64,000 nucleotides of DNA. It comes from Gammaproteobacteria bacterium (lineage in GTDB: Bacteria; Pseudomonadota; Gammaproteobacteria; Competibacterales; Competibacteraceae). Position numbers and translations under genes: made by a program. The notes beneath the pieces were generated by a model. It had not been told where the DNA came from, did no database searches, and saw only the letters and a list, made by a program, of their open reading frames with translations. The DNA lies in contig JACKNC010000001.1 in the NCBI GenBank assembly GCA_024235095.1, positions 1,711,501-1,775,500 on the forward strand, in the 5' to 3' direction. Shown piece after piece: positions 8,541-22,695 of the stretch; position 1 is the first letter of the stretch, and each line of letters begins with the position of its first letter.

Positions 8541-8664
8541 GTTTGATTCGCTATCTCTGTAAAGGGATACAAACCCAGAGGGCGCGGTCTCAATTCCTGG
8601 AAGTATTTTTTGGAATAAGCTATACAGAATCGGTGATTTTCTGTCTGCTGTTGGAGGTCCGTTC

Positions 8665-9066
8665 ATGTCCATGCATGTTTGTAATGGCGCTATGTTGAAA
8701 TGCATGTTCGCTGTGCCGCCGGGGATTAGCACACTTATCGTGCTCCCTATCAACAGAGTGATGACCAGCAATCAACCGGCGGCGAATATCATGGACAACA
8801 AACCCATCGTCAACATCCCGACTTTCGGGATGTGCATGTCGCCGACTAACCCTGCTTTTGTGTCTGCAACCGCCGCTGCCTTGGGAGTGCCCACGCCCGT
8901 GCCTTGTGTGCCGGCCACCCCCGCGCCCTGGATAACCGGAGCGCCGACCGTGATGTTGGGCAATATGCCGGCCTTGAACAATACCTCTGTGCTGGCCTGT
9001 GTCCTGGGCGCTCCGGGTTGCATCACGATTACTATGCCGGGTCAGTTTACTGAACAGATTCCCTAA
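8665..9066 (+). CDS. PAAR-like (DUF4280) protein
   Basis: 133 residues starting at ATG 8665 with GGAGGTCC upstream. It matches the DUF4280/PAAR-like family: the N-terminal VCNGAMLKCMFA, the NIMDNKPIVNI segment, FGMCMSPTNPAF, then PCVPATPAPW and a C-terminal GQFTEQ. PAAR-like proteins cap the VgrG spike of type VI secretion systems or related contractile injection machines. No VgrG, effector or other T6SS gene is visible in this window, so it is an orphan here. Function is inferred from the family only. Confidence 0.82.
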   Translation: MSMHVCNGAMLKCMFAVPPGISTLIVLPINRVMTSNQPAANIMDNKPIVNIPTFGMCMSPTNPAFVSATAAALGVPTPVPCVPATPAPWITGAPTVMLGNMPALNNTSVLACVLGAPGCITITMPGQFTEQIP

Positions 9067-9067
9067 G

Positions 9068-9092
9068 AGATCGCTGTTTCCTGTGGCGATCT
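9068..9092 (+). terminator. Possible terminator hairpin after the PAAR-like gene
   Basis: AGATCGC (9068-9074) pairs with GCGATCT (9086-9092) across an 11-base loop, starting two bases after the stop codon. The T tract after it is weak (TCC), so termination efficiency is doubtful. Confidence 0.35.
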
Positions 9093-9257
9093 TCCATAAA
9101 TTATGGGAGTTTCTCCTCGATCCTGTCTGACTTCCGACTACGCGCTATTGCATCGGGAATTGAGTAGGATTGCATTGAGCATGACGACCAACAGACGCAG
9201 GGGCAAGCTCAAAGGTAAAAGGAGTATCATAGCGGCATAACAACCGAGGAGATTCCT

Positions 9258-12200
9258 ATGTCCGCCGTGATCAGCCCACTGCGCCAACCCCTGCCTGGCG
9301 TCGACAAAGTTCACCCCCGCTACAAAGTCCGTTTCGTCACCGCCGCCAGCCTGTTCGACGGCCACGACGCTTCGATTAATATCATGCGCCGCATCCTGCA
9401 AGGCAGCGGCGCGGAGGTCATTCATCTCGGTCATAACCGGTCAGTCGACGACATCGTCACTGCTGCTTTGCAAGAAGACGCCCAGGGCATCGCCATCAGC
9501 TCCTACCAGGGCGGCCACGTCGAATTTTTCAAATATATGATCGATCTACTGCACGAGCGCGGTGGCGCCAACATTAAAGTCTTCGGCGGCGGCGGCGGCG
9601 TGATCGTGCCTGAAGAAATCCGCGAATTGCATGAATATGGCGTGACCCGCATCTTTTCCCCGGAAGACGGTCAGGCGATGGGTTTGCAAGGCATGATCGA
9701 CCACATGATCACCGTGTGCGATACCGATCCCGCGCAACATGCACCGCAGACGCTCGACGGCGTTAAAGCGGGCGACTGGCGCGCTTTATCCAGAATCATT
9801 ACCGCACTCGAAAACCAGGTTCTCACGCCAGCGTTGCGTCAACAACTCCTCAACGAAGCGCAGGCTCACACGGTTCCGGTGTTCGGCATTACCGGAACTG
9901 GCGGCTCCGGCAAATCCTCGCTAACCGATGAGCTGGTGCGGCGTTTCCGGCTCGATCAGGACGACCGGCTGAAAATCGCAGTGATCGCCGCCGATCCCTC
10001 GCGGCGCAAGACCGGCGGGGCGCTGCTCGGCGACCGCATCCGCATGAACGCCATCAACGGTCCAAATCTGTACATGCGCTCGCTGGCAACCCGCGCGACG
10101 GGCAGCGAGGTGCCGGAAACCTTGGGCGATATTTTGGCCGCCTGCAAACTGGCCGGCTTTGACCTGCTCATTGTGGAAACCTCCGGCATCGGCCAGGGCG
10201 ACGCCGCCATCGTGCCGCTGGTGGATCGCTCGTTGTACGTGATGACCCCGGAATTCGGCGCGGCCTCGCAGCTGGAAAAGATCGATATGCTCGATTTCGC
10301 CGATGCGGTGGCGATCAACAAGTTCGACCGCAAGGGCGCAGAGGACGCGCTGCGCGACGTGCGCAAGCAGGTACAGCGCAATCATAAGGCGTTCGACCGC
10401 GCGCCGGACGACATGCCGGTGTATGGCACCATCGCCGCCCGGTTTAATGACGACGGCGTAACGGCGCTCTATCATGGTGTGACCCGCCTGCTGCGCGACA
10501 AAGGGTTAAAACTGGAGTCAGGCCGACTGGCCACCGTGGAAGACAAGGCGTCCAGCGGCAAAACGGTGATCGTGCCGGCGGCGCGCGCCCGCTATCTGGC
10601 GGAAATCGCCGACACGGTGCGCGGCTACCACAAACGGATCGAGGAGCAGGTCAAGCTGATCCGTCAGCGCCAGCAGTTGCAGGCGGTCCAGGCGCTGCTG
10701 CAAGCCGAGAACAAGACGGTCGCCGACCTGGGACCGTTGCTGGAGCGCGTGGAAGCCCAAATCGATCCTCATGCTCGCAAGCTGGTGGACATGTGGCCAC
10801 AGGTGCGGGAAAGCTACCTGGGCGATGAATACGTCGTGAAAATTCGCGACAAGGAAATCCGCACACCGCTGACCCGCCGTTCTCTGTCCGGCACGCGCAT
10901 TCCCAAGGTCGCCATTCCCCGTTTCGAGGAACACGGCGAACTGTTGCGCTGGATGATGCGCGAGAACATGCCGGGCAGTTTCCCCTATACCGCTGGAGTA
11001 TTTGCGTTCAAGCGCGAAAATGAAGACCCGACGCGCATGTTCGCTGGCGAAGGCGACCCGTTCCGCACCAATCGCCGCTTCAAGAAACTGGCGGAACATG
11101 CTGAGGCAACCCGCTTATCGACAGCATTTGACTCGGTGACGCTCTATGGCTGCGATCCCGACGAGCGGCCCGACATCTACGGCAAGGTCGGCAACTCCGG
11201 GGTCTCCATCGCCACGCTGGACGATTTGAAAGTGCTGTATTCCGGCTTCGATCTGTGCTGCCCGACGACTTCAGTCTCCATGACCATCAACGGTCCGGCG
11301 CCGATCATTCTGGCCATGTTCTTTAATACCGCGTTCGATCAGCAAATTGAGAAGTTCGAGCGCGACAACCATCGTCCGCCAACCGACAACGAGATTGAGA
11401 AAATCCAGGAATGGGTGTTGGCGAACGTGCGCGGCACAGTGCAGGCTGATATTCTCAAAGAGGATCAAGGACAGAATACCTGTATCTTCTCTACCGAATT
11501 CGCGCTGAAGATGATGGGCGACATTCAGGAATACTTCGTCCACCACGGAGTCAGGAACTTCTACTCGGTATCGATCTCCGGCTATCACATCGCCGAGGCC
11601 GGGGCCAATCCCATTTCGCAACTGGCCTTCACCCTAGCCAATGGCTTCACCTATGTCGAAGCGTATCTAGCGCGCGGGATGCACATCGACGATTTCGCCC
11701 CGAATCTATCGTTCTTTTTCAGCAACGGTATGGACCCGGAATACTCGGTGATGGGCCGGGTGGCGCGGCGCATCTGGGCGGTCGCCATGCGCGACAAGTA
11801 CAGCGCGAACGAGCGCAGCCAGAAATTGAAATATCACATCCAGACTTCGGGCCGGTCGCTCCATGCCCAGGAAATGGATTTCAACGACATCCGCACCACC
11901 TTGCAGGCGCTGATCGCCATCTACGACAACTGCAATTCCCTGCACACCAACGCCTATGATGAGGCGATCACCACACCCACCGAGGAATCAGTGCGCCGTG
12001 CTATGGCCGTGCAGTTGATCATTAACAAGGAATGGGGTCTGACGAAGAACGAGAACCCGAATCAGGGAGCGTTCATCATTGAGGAATTGACTGACCTGGT
12101 GGAAGAAGCGGTCTTGCAGGAATTCGAGCGTATCAGCGAGCGCGGCGGCGTGCTGGGCGCGATGGAAACCGGCTATCAGCGCAGCAAGATTCAGGAGGAA

Positions 12201-12530
12201 TCGCTGTACTACGAAACCCTCAAGCATGACGGTTCATTACCCATTATTGGCGTCAACACCTTCCGCAATCCCAACGCCAAAGGCGATCAGCTCAAGATCG
12301 AGCTGGCCCGCTCCTCCGAGGAGGAGAAACAGAGCCAATTGCAACGCTTGCGGGTGTTCCAGGAACGCAACCGCCCGGACGGTGAGCGGCTGCTGGAGCG
12401 GCTGAAACAGGCGGCGATCAACAACGAGAATCTGTTCGCGGTGCTGGTCGGTGCCGTGCGCTACTGCTCGCTCGGGCAAATTACCAATGCGCTGTTCGAG
12501 GTCGGCGGGCAGTATCGGCGGAATATGTGA
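9258..12530 (+). CDS. icmF: Fused isobutyryl-CoA mutase with GTPase chaperone (IcmF)
   Basis: 1090 residues, the usual IcmF length. The enzyme interconverts isobutyryl-CoA and n-butyryl-CoA using adenosylcobalamin. Domain order: a B12-binding domain with DGHDAS (His36 as cobalt ligand), a MeaB-like GTPase domain with P-loop GTGGSGKSS near residue 215, a linker, and a TIM-barrel mutase domain. The substrate-pocket segments read GVFAFKRENEDP and GANPISQLAF. They carry the Phe and Gln that distinguish isobutyryl-CoA mutases from methylmalonyl-CoA mutases (Tyr and Arg). Start ATG 9258 has GGAG six bases upstream. Butyryl-CoA/isobutyryl-CoA metabolism fits a PHA-storing, acid-consuming cell. Confidence 0.94.
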   Translation: MSAVISPLRQPLPGVDKVHPRYKVRFVTAASLFDGHDASINIMRRILQGSGAEVIHLGHNRSVDDIVTAALQEDAQGIAISSYQGGHVEFFKYMIDLLHERGGANIKVFGGGGGVIVPEEIRELHEYGVTRIFSPEDGQAMGLQGMIDHMITVCDTDPAQHAPQTLDGVKAGDWRALSRIITALENQVLTPALRQQLLNEAQAHTVPVFGITGTGGSGKSSLTDELVRRFRLDQDDRLKIAVIAADPSRRKTGGALLGDRIRMNAINGPNLYMRSLATRATGSEVPETLGDILAACKLAGFDLLIVETSGIGQGDAAIVPLVDRSLYVMTPEFGAASQLEKIDMLDFADAVAINKFDRKGAEDALRDVRKQVQRNHKAFDRAPDDMPVYGTIAARFNDDGVTALYHGVTRLLRDKGLKLESGRLATVEDKASSGKTVIVPAARARYLAEIADTVRGYHKRIEEQVKLIRQRQQLQAVQALLQAENKTVADLGPLLERVEAQIDPHARKLVDMWPQVRESYLGDEYVVKIRDKEIRTPLTRRSLSGTRIPKVAIPRFEEHGELLRWMMRENMPGSFPYTAGVFAFKRENEDPTRMFAGEGDPFRTNRRFKKLAEHAEATRLSTAFDSVTLYGCDPDERPDIYGKVGNSGVSIATLDDLKVLYSGFDLCCPTTSVSMTINGPAPIILAMFFNTAFDQQIEKFERDNHRPPTDNEIEKIQEWVLANVRGTVQADILKEDQGQNTCIFSTEFALKMMGDIQEYFVHHGVRNFYSVSISGYHIAEAGANPISQLAFTLANGFTYVEAYLARGMHIDDFAPNLSFFFSNGMDPEYSVMGRVARRIWAVAMRDKYSANERSQKLKYHIQTSGRSLHAQEMDFNDIRTTLQALIAIYDNCNSLHTNAYDEAITTPTEESVRRAMAVQLIINKEWGLTKNENPNQGAFIIEELTDLVEEAVLQEFERISERGGVLGAMETGYQRSKIQEESLYYETLKHDGSLPIIGVNTFRNPNAKGDQLKIELARSSEEEKQSQLQRLRVFQERNRPDGERLLERLKQAAINNENLFAVLVGAVRYCSLGQITNALFEVGGQYRRNM

Positions 12531-12590
12531 GGGAGTGTAAATTTTTCGGTAATGACGGTTATCTGTCGCTTTCTGCACCGAAATTCGACG

Positions 12591-12618
12591 CTGACCTAAC
12601 CGCCGTTCGTGCTAGAAT
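12591..12618 (+). promoter_or_regulatory. Possible gyrA promoter
   Basis: CTGACC (12591-12596) and TAGAAT (12613-12618), separated by 16 bases, lie about 60 bases before the gyrA start. The -10 box is good and the -35 box is moderate. Confidence 0.4.
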
Positions 12619-12675
12619 GCGTTTCTGCGCACGACTGCCCGGCCGGGCAGGGCCAGCGTTGCTCTGAGGTTGCTA

Positions 12676-16835
<4,160 letters not shown>

Positions 16836-16839
<4 letters not shown>

Positions 16840-17924
16840 ATAACGAAGCCGACCGCTTACAGGCGCTGCGCGAGCGTATCGATGCGCTGGACGGGCAGAT
16901 TCAAACCCTGATCTCCGAACGGGCGCGCTGCGCGCAGCAAGTAGGCGCGATTAAACAAGCGGCGGGCGCTACCGGCAATTTCTACCGCCCGGAACGCGAG
17001 GCGCAGGTCTTGCGGCGAGTCATCGAGGCCAATCCGGGACCGTTAAGCAACGAGGAAATAGCTCGACTGTTTCGCGAGATCATGTCCGCCTGTCTGGCGC
17101 TGGAGGAGCCGCTGAAAATCGCCTTTCTCGGCCCGGAAGGCACTTTTACCCAAGCGGCGGCGCTCAAGCATTTCGGCAAGTCCATTCACAGCATTCCGCT
17201 GCGAGCTATTGATGAAGTGTTCCGTGAAGTGGAGGCCGGTTCCGCAGACTACGGCGTGGTGCCCGTGGAAAATTCCACCGAGGGCGTGGTCAATCACACC
17301 CTGGACATGTTTCTGCAATCGCCGCTGCGCATCTGTGGCGAGGTGCAGATGCGGATTAACCACCATCTGATCACTCGTGCGACCGCGCTGGGCGAAATTC
17401 ACCGCATTTACTCCCATCGGCAGTCGCTGGCGCAATGCCGAGAATGGCTGGACCTTAATCTGCCGCGGATTGAGCAAATCGAGGTCAGCAGCAATGGCGA
17501 AGCCGCGTTGCGCGTGCGAGACGCGGCGGATACAGCGGCGATTGCCGGACAATGCGCAGCGGATATTTACCAATTGCCGACGCTGGTGCGAAATATTGAG
17601 GATGAACCGAACAACACCACCCGCTTCCTGATCATCGGCAGCCAACCGATTGCGCCCTCCGGCGATGACAAGACTGCGCTGCTGGTCGCTTCGCTCAATC
17701 GGCCCGGCGCATTGTTCAAGCTGCTGGAACCCCTGGCCCGCCATAACGTCAGCATGAATCGCATCGAATCGCGACCCTCGCGGCGCGGAATGTGGGATTA
17801 TGTGTTTTTCATCGATCTGGACGGTCACGCGCAGGATGCACCGGTCGCGGGGGCGCTCGCCGAATTGCGCGACCAGGCCAGTTTATTTCGGGTGTTGGGG
17901 TCGTATCCGAAAGGCGTGCTTTAA
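16836..17924 (+). CDS. pheA: Bifunctional chorismate mutase / prephenate dehydratase (P-protein)
   Basis: 362 residues, typical of proteobacterial PheA. It makes phenylpyruvate from chorismate in phenylalanine synthesis. Domain order: an AroQ chorismate mutase helix bundle (residues 5-90, LRERIDALDGQIQTLISERA), prephenate dehydratase (KIAFLGPEGTFTQAAALKHFG and the VVPVENSTEGVVNHTLD motif), then an ACT domain with GALFKLLEPLARHNVSMNRI and ESRPSRRGMWDYVFF, the phenylalanine-sensing region. The start overlaps the gyrA stop by 4 bases. Many gammaproteobacteria have serC between gyrA and pheA; here it is absent. Its stop shares TTAA with the convergent downstream gene. Confidence 0.95.
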
Positions 17925-19120
17925 GCGGTCCACTCCATTTCCTCCCGGTCCCAAGGATAAACGCCAATACCAGGGCGGGGCCATTCCGCCAAGGGACGCA
18001 AATCCACCGGATGCGGCTTCACCCCAAGCGTGGGCAACATTGCTTCAATCTGTTCCGCCAACAGCGGCGCCAGCGCCAGCTTGGTCGGCCAGGCGGCAAT
18101 CACGCGCCCATCGCGGAACATCCCCGTTGTGGCGGGCCGTCCGCCATGAGACTGGTGCGCCTCGGCGCGCTGAATCGTGAAGGTAGCGAACTCCACCGCA
18201 TTCCAGTCCGCCCAGGGCAACAGGGCCTGCAATTCCCGCCGGGCGGCGCGGATTTGCGCGCGCCGATCGCGGCGAACGCCTTCTTCCGCCAGTCCGCCGC
18301 CGAGATACCAGATCAATCGGCCACTGACATCGTAATGACTGGTCACGGTGAGCCGGGGAACCTCGCTGGCGCCCACGCAATGCGCATAGAGTGGCCCGGG
18401 AAGATTAACGCCACGCGCCATCACCATATGCAGGGGACGCAATTGCAACGTCGCCCACGGCAATCCGGCGTTGCCCGCTCCCGCGGTGAATACAGTCACT
18501 GACGGTCGGACAACCCATTGCAAGCGTTCGGGATGATGCAGAGTCAGATTGCCGTCGGCCTTGAGAATGGCGGGTCCCTGATTGCGCACGATGGCGTCCT
18601 GATAACGTTCGGCCAACACGTTCAGCACTGTGGCGACATCCAGAATCGGTTCATCCAGGCGGTACACGGCGCCGTGAAAATCAGGATGGCGCAAAACCGG
18701 TGGATAGTCGCTGGCGTCCATGCCGCCGCCGTTCGCCACCTTCTCGACCTGGCCGCGCATCAGCTTGCTGGCGAAGAAGGCGGCCAACCGTGAGGTCGGC
18801 GCACGGGTTGCCCAAAGGTATTGATGTTCGGCCAACAGCGCCGCGCCCCGCAAATCAATCTCATCCTCGCCGTTCAGACAGCGCCGCCATAACGCCGGCA
18901 TCCCGGCCACTGCATCGGCGGTTGGACCCGCGTAGCCGCGCAGACCGTACTTGGCGCCGCCGTGAATGATGCCTTGGGCGCAAAGGGTCTGACCGGCCCC
19001 CAGCCGATCGCTCTCGATCAACAGCGCGCTATAGCCGTGTTGGCGCAATCGCGCTAACAGCCACAAGCCGGCAATGCCACCACCGATGATCGCGATATCG
19101 ATGTTAAAGGTTGGATTCAT
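17921..19120 (-). CDS. FAD-dependent oxidoreductase (DAO superfamily)
   Basis: 399 residues with an N-terminal dinucleotide-binding Rossmann motif (IAIIGGGIAGLWLLARLRQ) and the acidic ribose-binding end LLIESDRL. CAQGIIHGGAKYGL follows, typical of the DAO group that includes glycerol-3-phosphate dehydrogenase and glycine oxidase relatives. The C-terminal part contains RPATTGMFRDGRVIAAWPTK. The substrate cannot be told from sequence. It starts inside the last codons of hldE (ATGA overlap), so it is translated from the same message as an LPS-heptose gene, although no functional link is known to me. Confidence 0.8.
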   Translation of the reverse strand: MNPTFNIDIAIIGGGIAGLWLLARLRQHGYSALLIESDRLGAGQTLCAQGIIHGGAKYGLRGYAGPTADAVAGMPALWRRCLNGEDEIDLRGAALLAEHQYLWATRAPTSRLAAFFASKLMRGQVEKVANGGGMDASDYPPVLRHPDFHGAVYRLDEPILDVATVLNVLAERYQDAIVRNQGPAILKADGNLTLHHPERLQWVVRPSVTVFTAGAGNAGLPWATLQLRPLHMVMARGVNLPGPLYAHCVGASEVPRLTVTSHYDVSGRLIWYLGGGLAEEGVRRDRRAQIRAARRELQALLPWADWNAVEFATFTIQRAEAHQSHGGRPATTGMFRDGRVIAAWPTKLALAPLLAEQIEAMLPTLGVKPHPVDLRPLAEWPRPGIGVYPWDREEMEWTA

Positions 19121-20553
19121 GAGGCTCCCAATCGGTTAAGAATGCGGGCGATGGTGCCGGTGGTCGAGCAGCCTTCAATATAATCCATGACGACAACTTG
19201 GCCGCCTGACTCCCAAACGGCGTGGTTGCCAGCAATGTGCGCAGGGTCATTGTCGCCGCCTTTGACGAGATAGTCCGGTTGAATCGCGCCAATCAACCGT
19301 TCCGGCGTGTCCTCACTGAAAGACACCACCCAATCCACCACCGTCAGCCCCGCTAGAACCCGCATCCGTTGCCATAATGCGTTCACCGGTCGATCGGCAC
19401 CCTTGAGCCGGCGCACCGATTCATCGGCGTTGACCGCGACGATCAGCCGATTGCCAAGGCGCTTGGCCTGCTCCAGATAAGTCACATGACCGGCATGCAG
19501 GATGTCGAAACAGCCGTTGGTCATCACAATGGTTTCCCCATGCGCCTTGGCGTCGGCGACCGCTTGCAGCAGTTGCGCTTCATCCACGATCCCGCGCGGT
19601 GGTTCATCATGCGCATATAGCGCCCGGCGCAGTTCAGAGACCGTGACGCTGGCCGCGCCCAGTTTGCCGACGACGATCCCGGCCGCCAGATTGGCTAACA
19701 CCGTTGCCGCTGGCAGATTCAACCTCGCTGCCAGTCCGACTGCCAGAGTAGCGATCACGGTATCGCCCGCGCCGGTCACGTCATAAACCTCACGGGCGCG
19801 GGCCGCCAAATGTAAAGGTTCCGCGTCCTTTTGCAACAAGGTCATACCCTGTTCGCCCCGGGTGATCAACAGCGCCTCCAGTTCGAGTTCACTGCGGAGC
19901 ATTTCTCCTTTGCCCACCAACTCCTGTTCATCGCGGCATAGACCCGCGACGGTTTCGAACTCGGCTAGATTCGGAGTGAGCAAGGTCGCGCCCCGGTAGC
20001 GGTTAAATTCCTGTCCTTTGGGATCGACCAGCACCGGCTTACTGGCGGTGCGGGCGCATTCAATACAGGTTTCGATTTGGCGTAATGCGCCTTTCCCATA
20101 GTCGGAGAGCACTACTACGTCCGTTTCCGGCAAACGGGCGGCGAACCGCTCGTGGAGCAGAGCGGGATTGAAATCAGGGAAGCCATCCTCGAAGTCAAGC
20201 CGCAACAATTGTTGATTGCGGCTCAGCACGCGCAGCTTGGTGATGGTCGTATGACCCGGTTGGCGAAGCAGATCGCAGGTGACGCCCAGCCGGTGCAATT
20301 TGGTTTCTAATAAGGTAGCGGCTTCGTCAGCGCCGGCCACGCCGAGTACGCGCACCTGACCGCCGAGGGTAGCGATGTTGACTGCGACGTTGGCCGCGCC
20401 GCCAGGCCGTTCTTCGACTGTCTCGACCTTGACTACCGGTACCGGCGCTTCCGGCGAGACGCGGGAGGTCAGACCATACCAGTAGCGGTCGAGCATCACG
20501 TCGCCGACAATCAGCACCCGGGCAGGTTCAAAATGGGGAATGTGCAGGGTCAT
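19117..20553 (-). CDS. hldE: Bifunctional heptose-7-phosphate kinase / heptose-1-phosphate adenylyltransferase
   Basis: 478 residues, full length for HldE (RfaE), which makes ADP-heptose for the LPS inner core. The N-terminal ribokinase-type domain shows RPGGAANVAVNIATLGG and the catalytic DVTGAGDTVIATLAVG. The C-terminal nucleotidyltransferase domain shows TNGCFDILHAGHVTYLEQAK with the HxGH motif. It is divergent from msbA, another outer-membrane biogenesis gene, with about 110 bp between the two starts. The FAD oxidoreductase follows with a 4-base overlap. Confidence 0.95.
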   Translation of the reverse strand: MTLHIPHFEPARVLIVGDVMLDRYWYGLTSRVSPEAPVPVVKVETVEERPGGAANVAVNIATLGGQVRVLGVAGADEAATLLETKLHRLGVTCDLLRQPGHTTITKLRVLSRNQQLLRLDFEDGFPDFNPALLHERFAARLPETDVVVLSDYGKGALRQIETCIECARTASKPVLVDPKGQEFNRYRGATLLTPNLAEFETVAGLCRDEQELVGKGEMLRSELELEALLITRGEQGMTLLQKDAEPLHLAARAREVYDVTGAGDTVIATLAVGLAARLNLPAATVLANLAAGIVVGKLGAASVTVSELRRALYAHDEPPRGIVDEAQLLQAVADAKAHGETIVMTNGCFDILHAGHVTYLEQAKRLGNRLIVAVNADESVRRLKGADRPVNALWQRMRVLAGLTVVDWVVSFSEDTPERLIGAIQPDYLVKGGDNDPAHIAGNHAVWESGGQVVVMDYIEGCSTTGTIARILNRLGAS

Positions 20554-20665
20554 GGGCGGATGAGAGGCTGCTTAATGAGAGCGGCATGATAGCATGGCTA
20601 TAAATCGGATCAGGAATGAGGTGTTTATTTCAACCTCGAACCTGGCGCCTGGAACCTGGAACCCA

Positions 20666-22423
20666 ATGAATAGTAGAGACCTTTATTTTCGGTTGTTGCG
20701 CTATGTCCGGCCCTACATCCGCATTTTCGCGCTGTCGATTCTCGGCACCGCCGCCGCCGCTGCGACCGAGCCGATGATTCCTGCCTTGATTAAGCCCTTG
20801 CTGGATGGCAGCTTTGTTGAAAAAGATCCCCACACTATCCGTCTGATGCCGGTGTTACTTATCGCGGTGTTCATTGTACGCGGCGTCACCGGCTTCATCG
20901 GTTCAGTCGGCATGCACTGGATCGCGCATCGAGTGGTCATGGATTTACGCGATGCGATGTTCAATCGCCTGCTCACGCTGCCAACCCGCTATTTTGACGA
21001 CCACTCCGCAGGTAACCTGCTCTCCCGCCTGACCTACGATGTCAGCCAGGTGATGACCGCCACCACTCAGGCGCTGGTGACCTTAGTCAAAGATGGGCTG
21101 GCGGTCATTGGCCTGCTGGGCTGGATGTTGTATCTCAACTGGAAACTGTCGCTGATGGCGTTTCTCATTGCCCCCGGCATCGTGATCATTATCCGGGTGG
21201 TCAGCCGGCGGCTGCGGCGGCTGAGCCGGGAGTTGCAGGAATTGATGGGCGAGCTGACTCATGTCATCGACGAAGTCTTGCAAGGCCACAAGGTCATCAA
21301 AATCTTCGGCGGCCAGGATTATGAGCGGGAGCGCTTCCACCGCGTCAACAACCGGGTGCGCCAATTCAGCATGAAACTGGTGGCCGCCGCCGAAGCCAGC
21401 GGGCCTTTGGTGCAATTGCTGGCGGTGCTCGCCCTGGGTGCGGTGATCTATTTTGCTTCCCTGCAATCGATGGCCGACCAAATCACGGTGGGCGGCTTTG
21501 TCTCGCTGTTCGGAGCCATGGCCATGCTGCTGGCGCCGATCAAGCGCCTGACCAAGGTCAATGAGCAATTACAGCGCGGCCTGGCGGGAGCGGAAACCAT
21601 TTTCGCCCTGCTGGATCAGCTGCCGGAACCGGATCATGGTCGGCAAACCCTCGGTCGTGCCCGGGGTGAAGTGCGTTTTCATCAGCTTAGCCACCGCTAC
21701 CGGGACGAAGGTGCTGAGGTCATCGAGAATCTGAGCCTCGATGTACAACCGGGAGAAACCATTGCCTTAGTAGGACCTTCGGGCAGCGGCAAAACCACGC
21801 TGATGGCGCTCGTACCCCGGTTTTATGAACCTGCGGCGGGCGACATCCTGCTCGATGGCCTACCGATCCGTGAACTGCGGTTGGCCGATCTGCGCGCCAA
21901 TATCGCCTATGTCAGCCAGGATATTGTCTTGTTCAACGACACGGTTGCCGCCAACATCGCCTATGGCGCAGGTTTTCAGGTCAGCGAAGCGCAGATCATT
22001 CAGGCTGCTGAGCATGCCCACGCCCTGGAATTTATCAACGAGCTGCCCGAGGGATTGCATACCCTGATCGGGGAGAACGGCGCGCGTCTGTCCGGCGGCC
22101 AGCGCCAGCGGATCGCCATCGCCCGCGCCCTGCTGAAAGACGCGCCGATTCTGATCCTGGACGAAGCGACCTCAGCGCTCGATACCCAGTCCGAACGCAA
22201 GGTTCAACAAGCGCTGGACGCTTTACGTCAGGGCCGCACCGCCTTTGTCATCGCCCATCGATTATCGACCATTGAGAACGCTGACCGTATCGTCGTCCTC
22301 AACCGAGGCCGCATTGTCGAAATAGGCCATCATACTGAATTGTTGGCAAATAATGAGCTTTACGCCAATCTTTACCGGATGCAGGCCGATGGCAATAGTA
22401 CAACAAAGTTGCAAAATGAATAA
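20666..22423 (+). CDS. msbA: Lipid A export ATP-binding/permease protein MsbA
   Basis: 585 residues from ATG 20666 (MNSRDLYFRLLRYVRPY), which aligns with the normal MsbA N-terminus; the frame is open 24 codons further upstream but that part looks non-coding. A six-span ABC exporter core is followed by an ATPase domain with Walker A GPSGSGKTT, signature LSGGQRQRIAIARALL and Walker B ILILDEATSALD. MsbA flips lipid A-core across the inner membrane. The ISxPLLDGSF-like segment KPLLDGSFVEKD is typical of the family. The gene sits opposite hldE, grouping LPS functions. Confidence 0.93.
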   Translation: MNSRDLYFRLLRYVRPYIRIFALSILGTAAAAATEPMIPALIKPLLDGSFVEKDPHTIRLMPVLLIAVFIVRGVTGFIGSVGMHWIAHRVVMDLRDAMFNRLLTLPTRYFDDHSAGNLLSRLTYDVSQVMTATTQALVTLVKDGLAVIGLLGWMLYLNWKLSLMAFLIAPGIVIIIRVVSRRLRRLSRELQELMGELTHVIDEVLQGHKVIKIFGGQDYERERFHRVNNRVRQFSMKLVAAAEASGPLVQLLAVLALGAVIYFASLQSMADQITVGGFVSLFGAMAMLLAPIKRLTKVNEQLQRGLAGAETIFALLDQLPEPDHGRQTLGRARGEVRFHQLSHRYRDEGAEVIENLSLDVQPGETIALVGPSGSGKTTLMALVPRFYEPAAGDILLDGLPIRELRLADLRANIAYVSQDIVLFNDTVAANIAYGAGFQVSEAQIIQAAEHAHALEFINELPEGLHTLIGENGARLSGGQRQRIAIARALLKDAPILILDEATSALDTQSERKVQQALDALRQGRTAFVIAHRLSTIENADRIVVLNRGRIVEIGHHTELLANNELYANLYRMQADGNSTTKLQNE

Positions 22424-22425
22424 AA

Positions 22426-22695
22426 ATGATGTCAAATAGACAACAAGATTCTCTTCAACGATTGAAAACCTGGCGTGGTTCACGAAAACGGCTCATGCGC
22501 ACTACCCCTATTGATGCTTCCAGAAAACTGGCTCCGCTCTTGCGCCAAGCCTTTCGGCAAGGTATCGAAGCAGCCAGCCGGGGCGAGGACCGCAATCCTT
22601 ATGTCTCCAACAGTCACCTTTACCATGCCTGGATGGCGGGGTGGGCTTCGCTGGCCCGCGCCTGGAACAATAACGACGATCTGCGCTGGGCCTGA
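22426..22695 (+). CDS. Small basic protein, Rmf/CrpP-like (tentative)
   Basis: 89 residues starting at ATG ATG 2 bp after the msbA stop. The C-terminal half, FRQGIEAASRGEDRNPYVSN followed by LYHAWMAGWASLARAW, resembles the ribosome modulation factor pattern (GxxA..G...NPY......W..GW). Rmf dimerises and shelves 70S ribosomes in stationary phase. The N-terminal 35 residues are basic and not part of that family, and the start is uncertain because no ribosome-binding site is clear. The family call is an inference from a short motif; it could equally be an unrelated small basic protein. Confidence 0.5.
   Translation: MMSNRQQDSLQRLKTWRGSRKRLMRTTPIDASRKLAPLLRQAFRQGIEAASRGEDRNPYVSNSHLYHAWMAGWASLARAWNNNDDLRWA

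Noticed and set aside
17043..17828. 261-residue minus-strand frame opposite pheA
   Set aside because: Shadow of a GC-rich coding gene; the plus-strand pheA has full family motifs.
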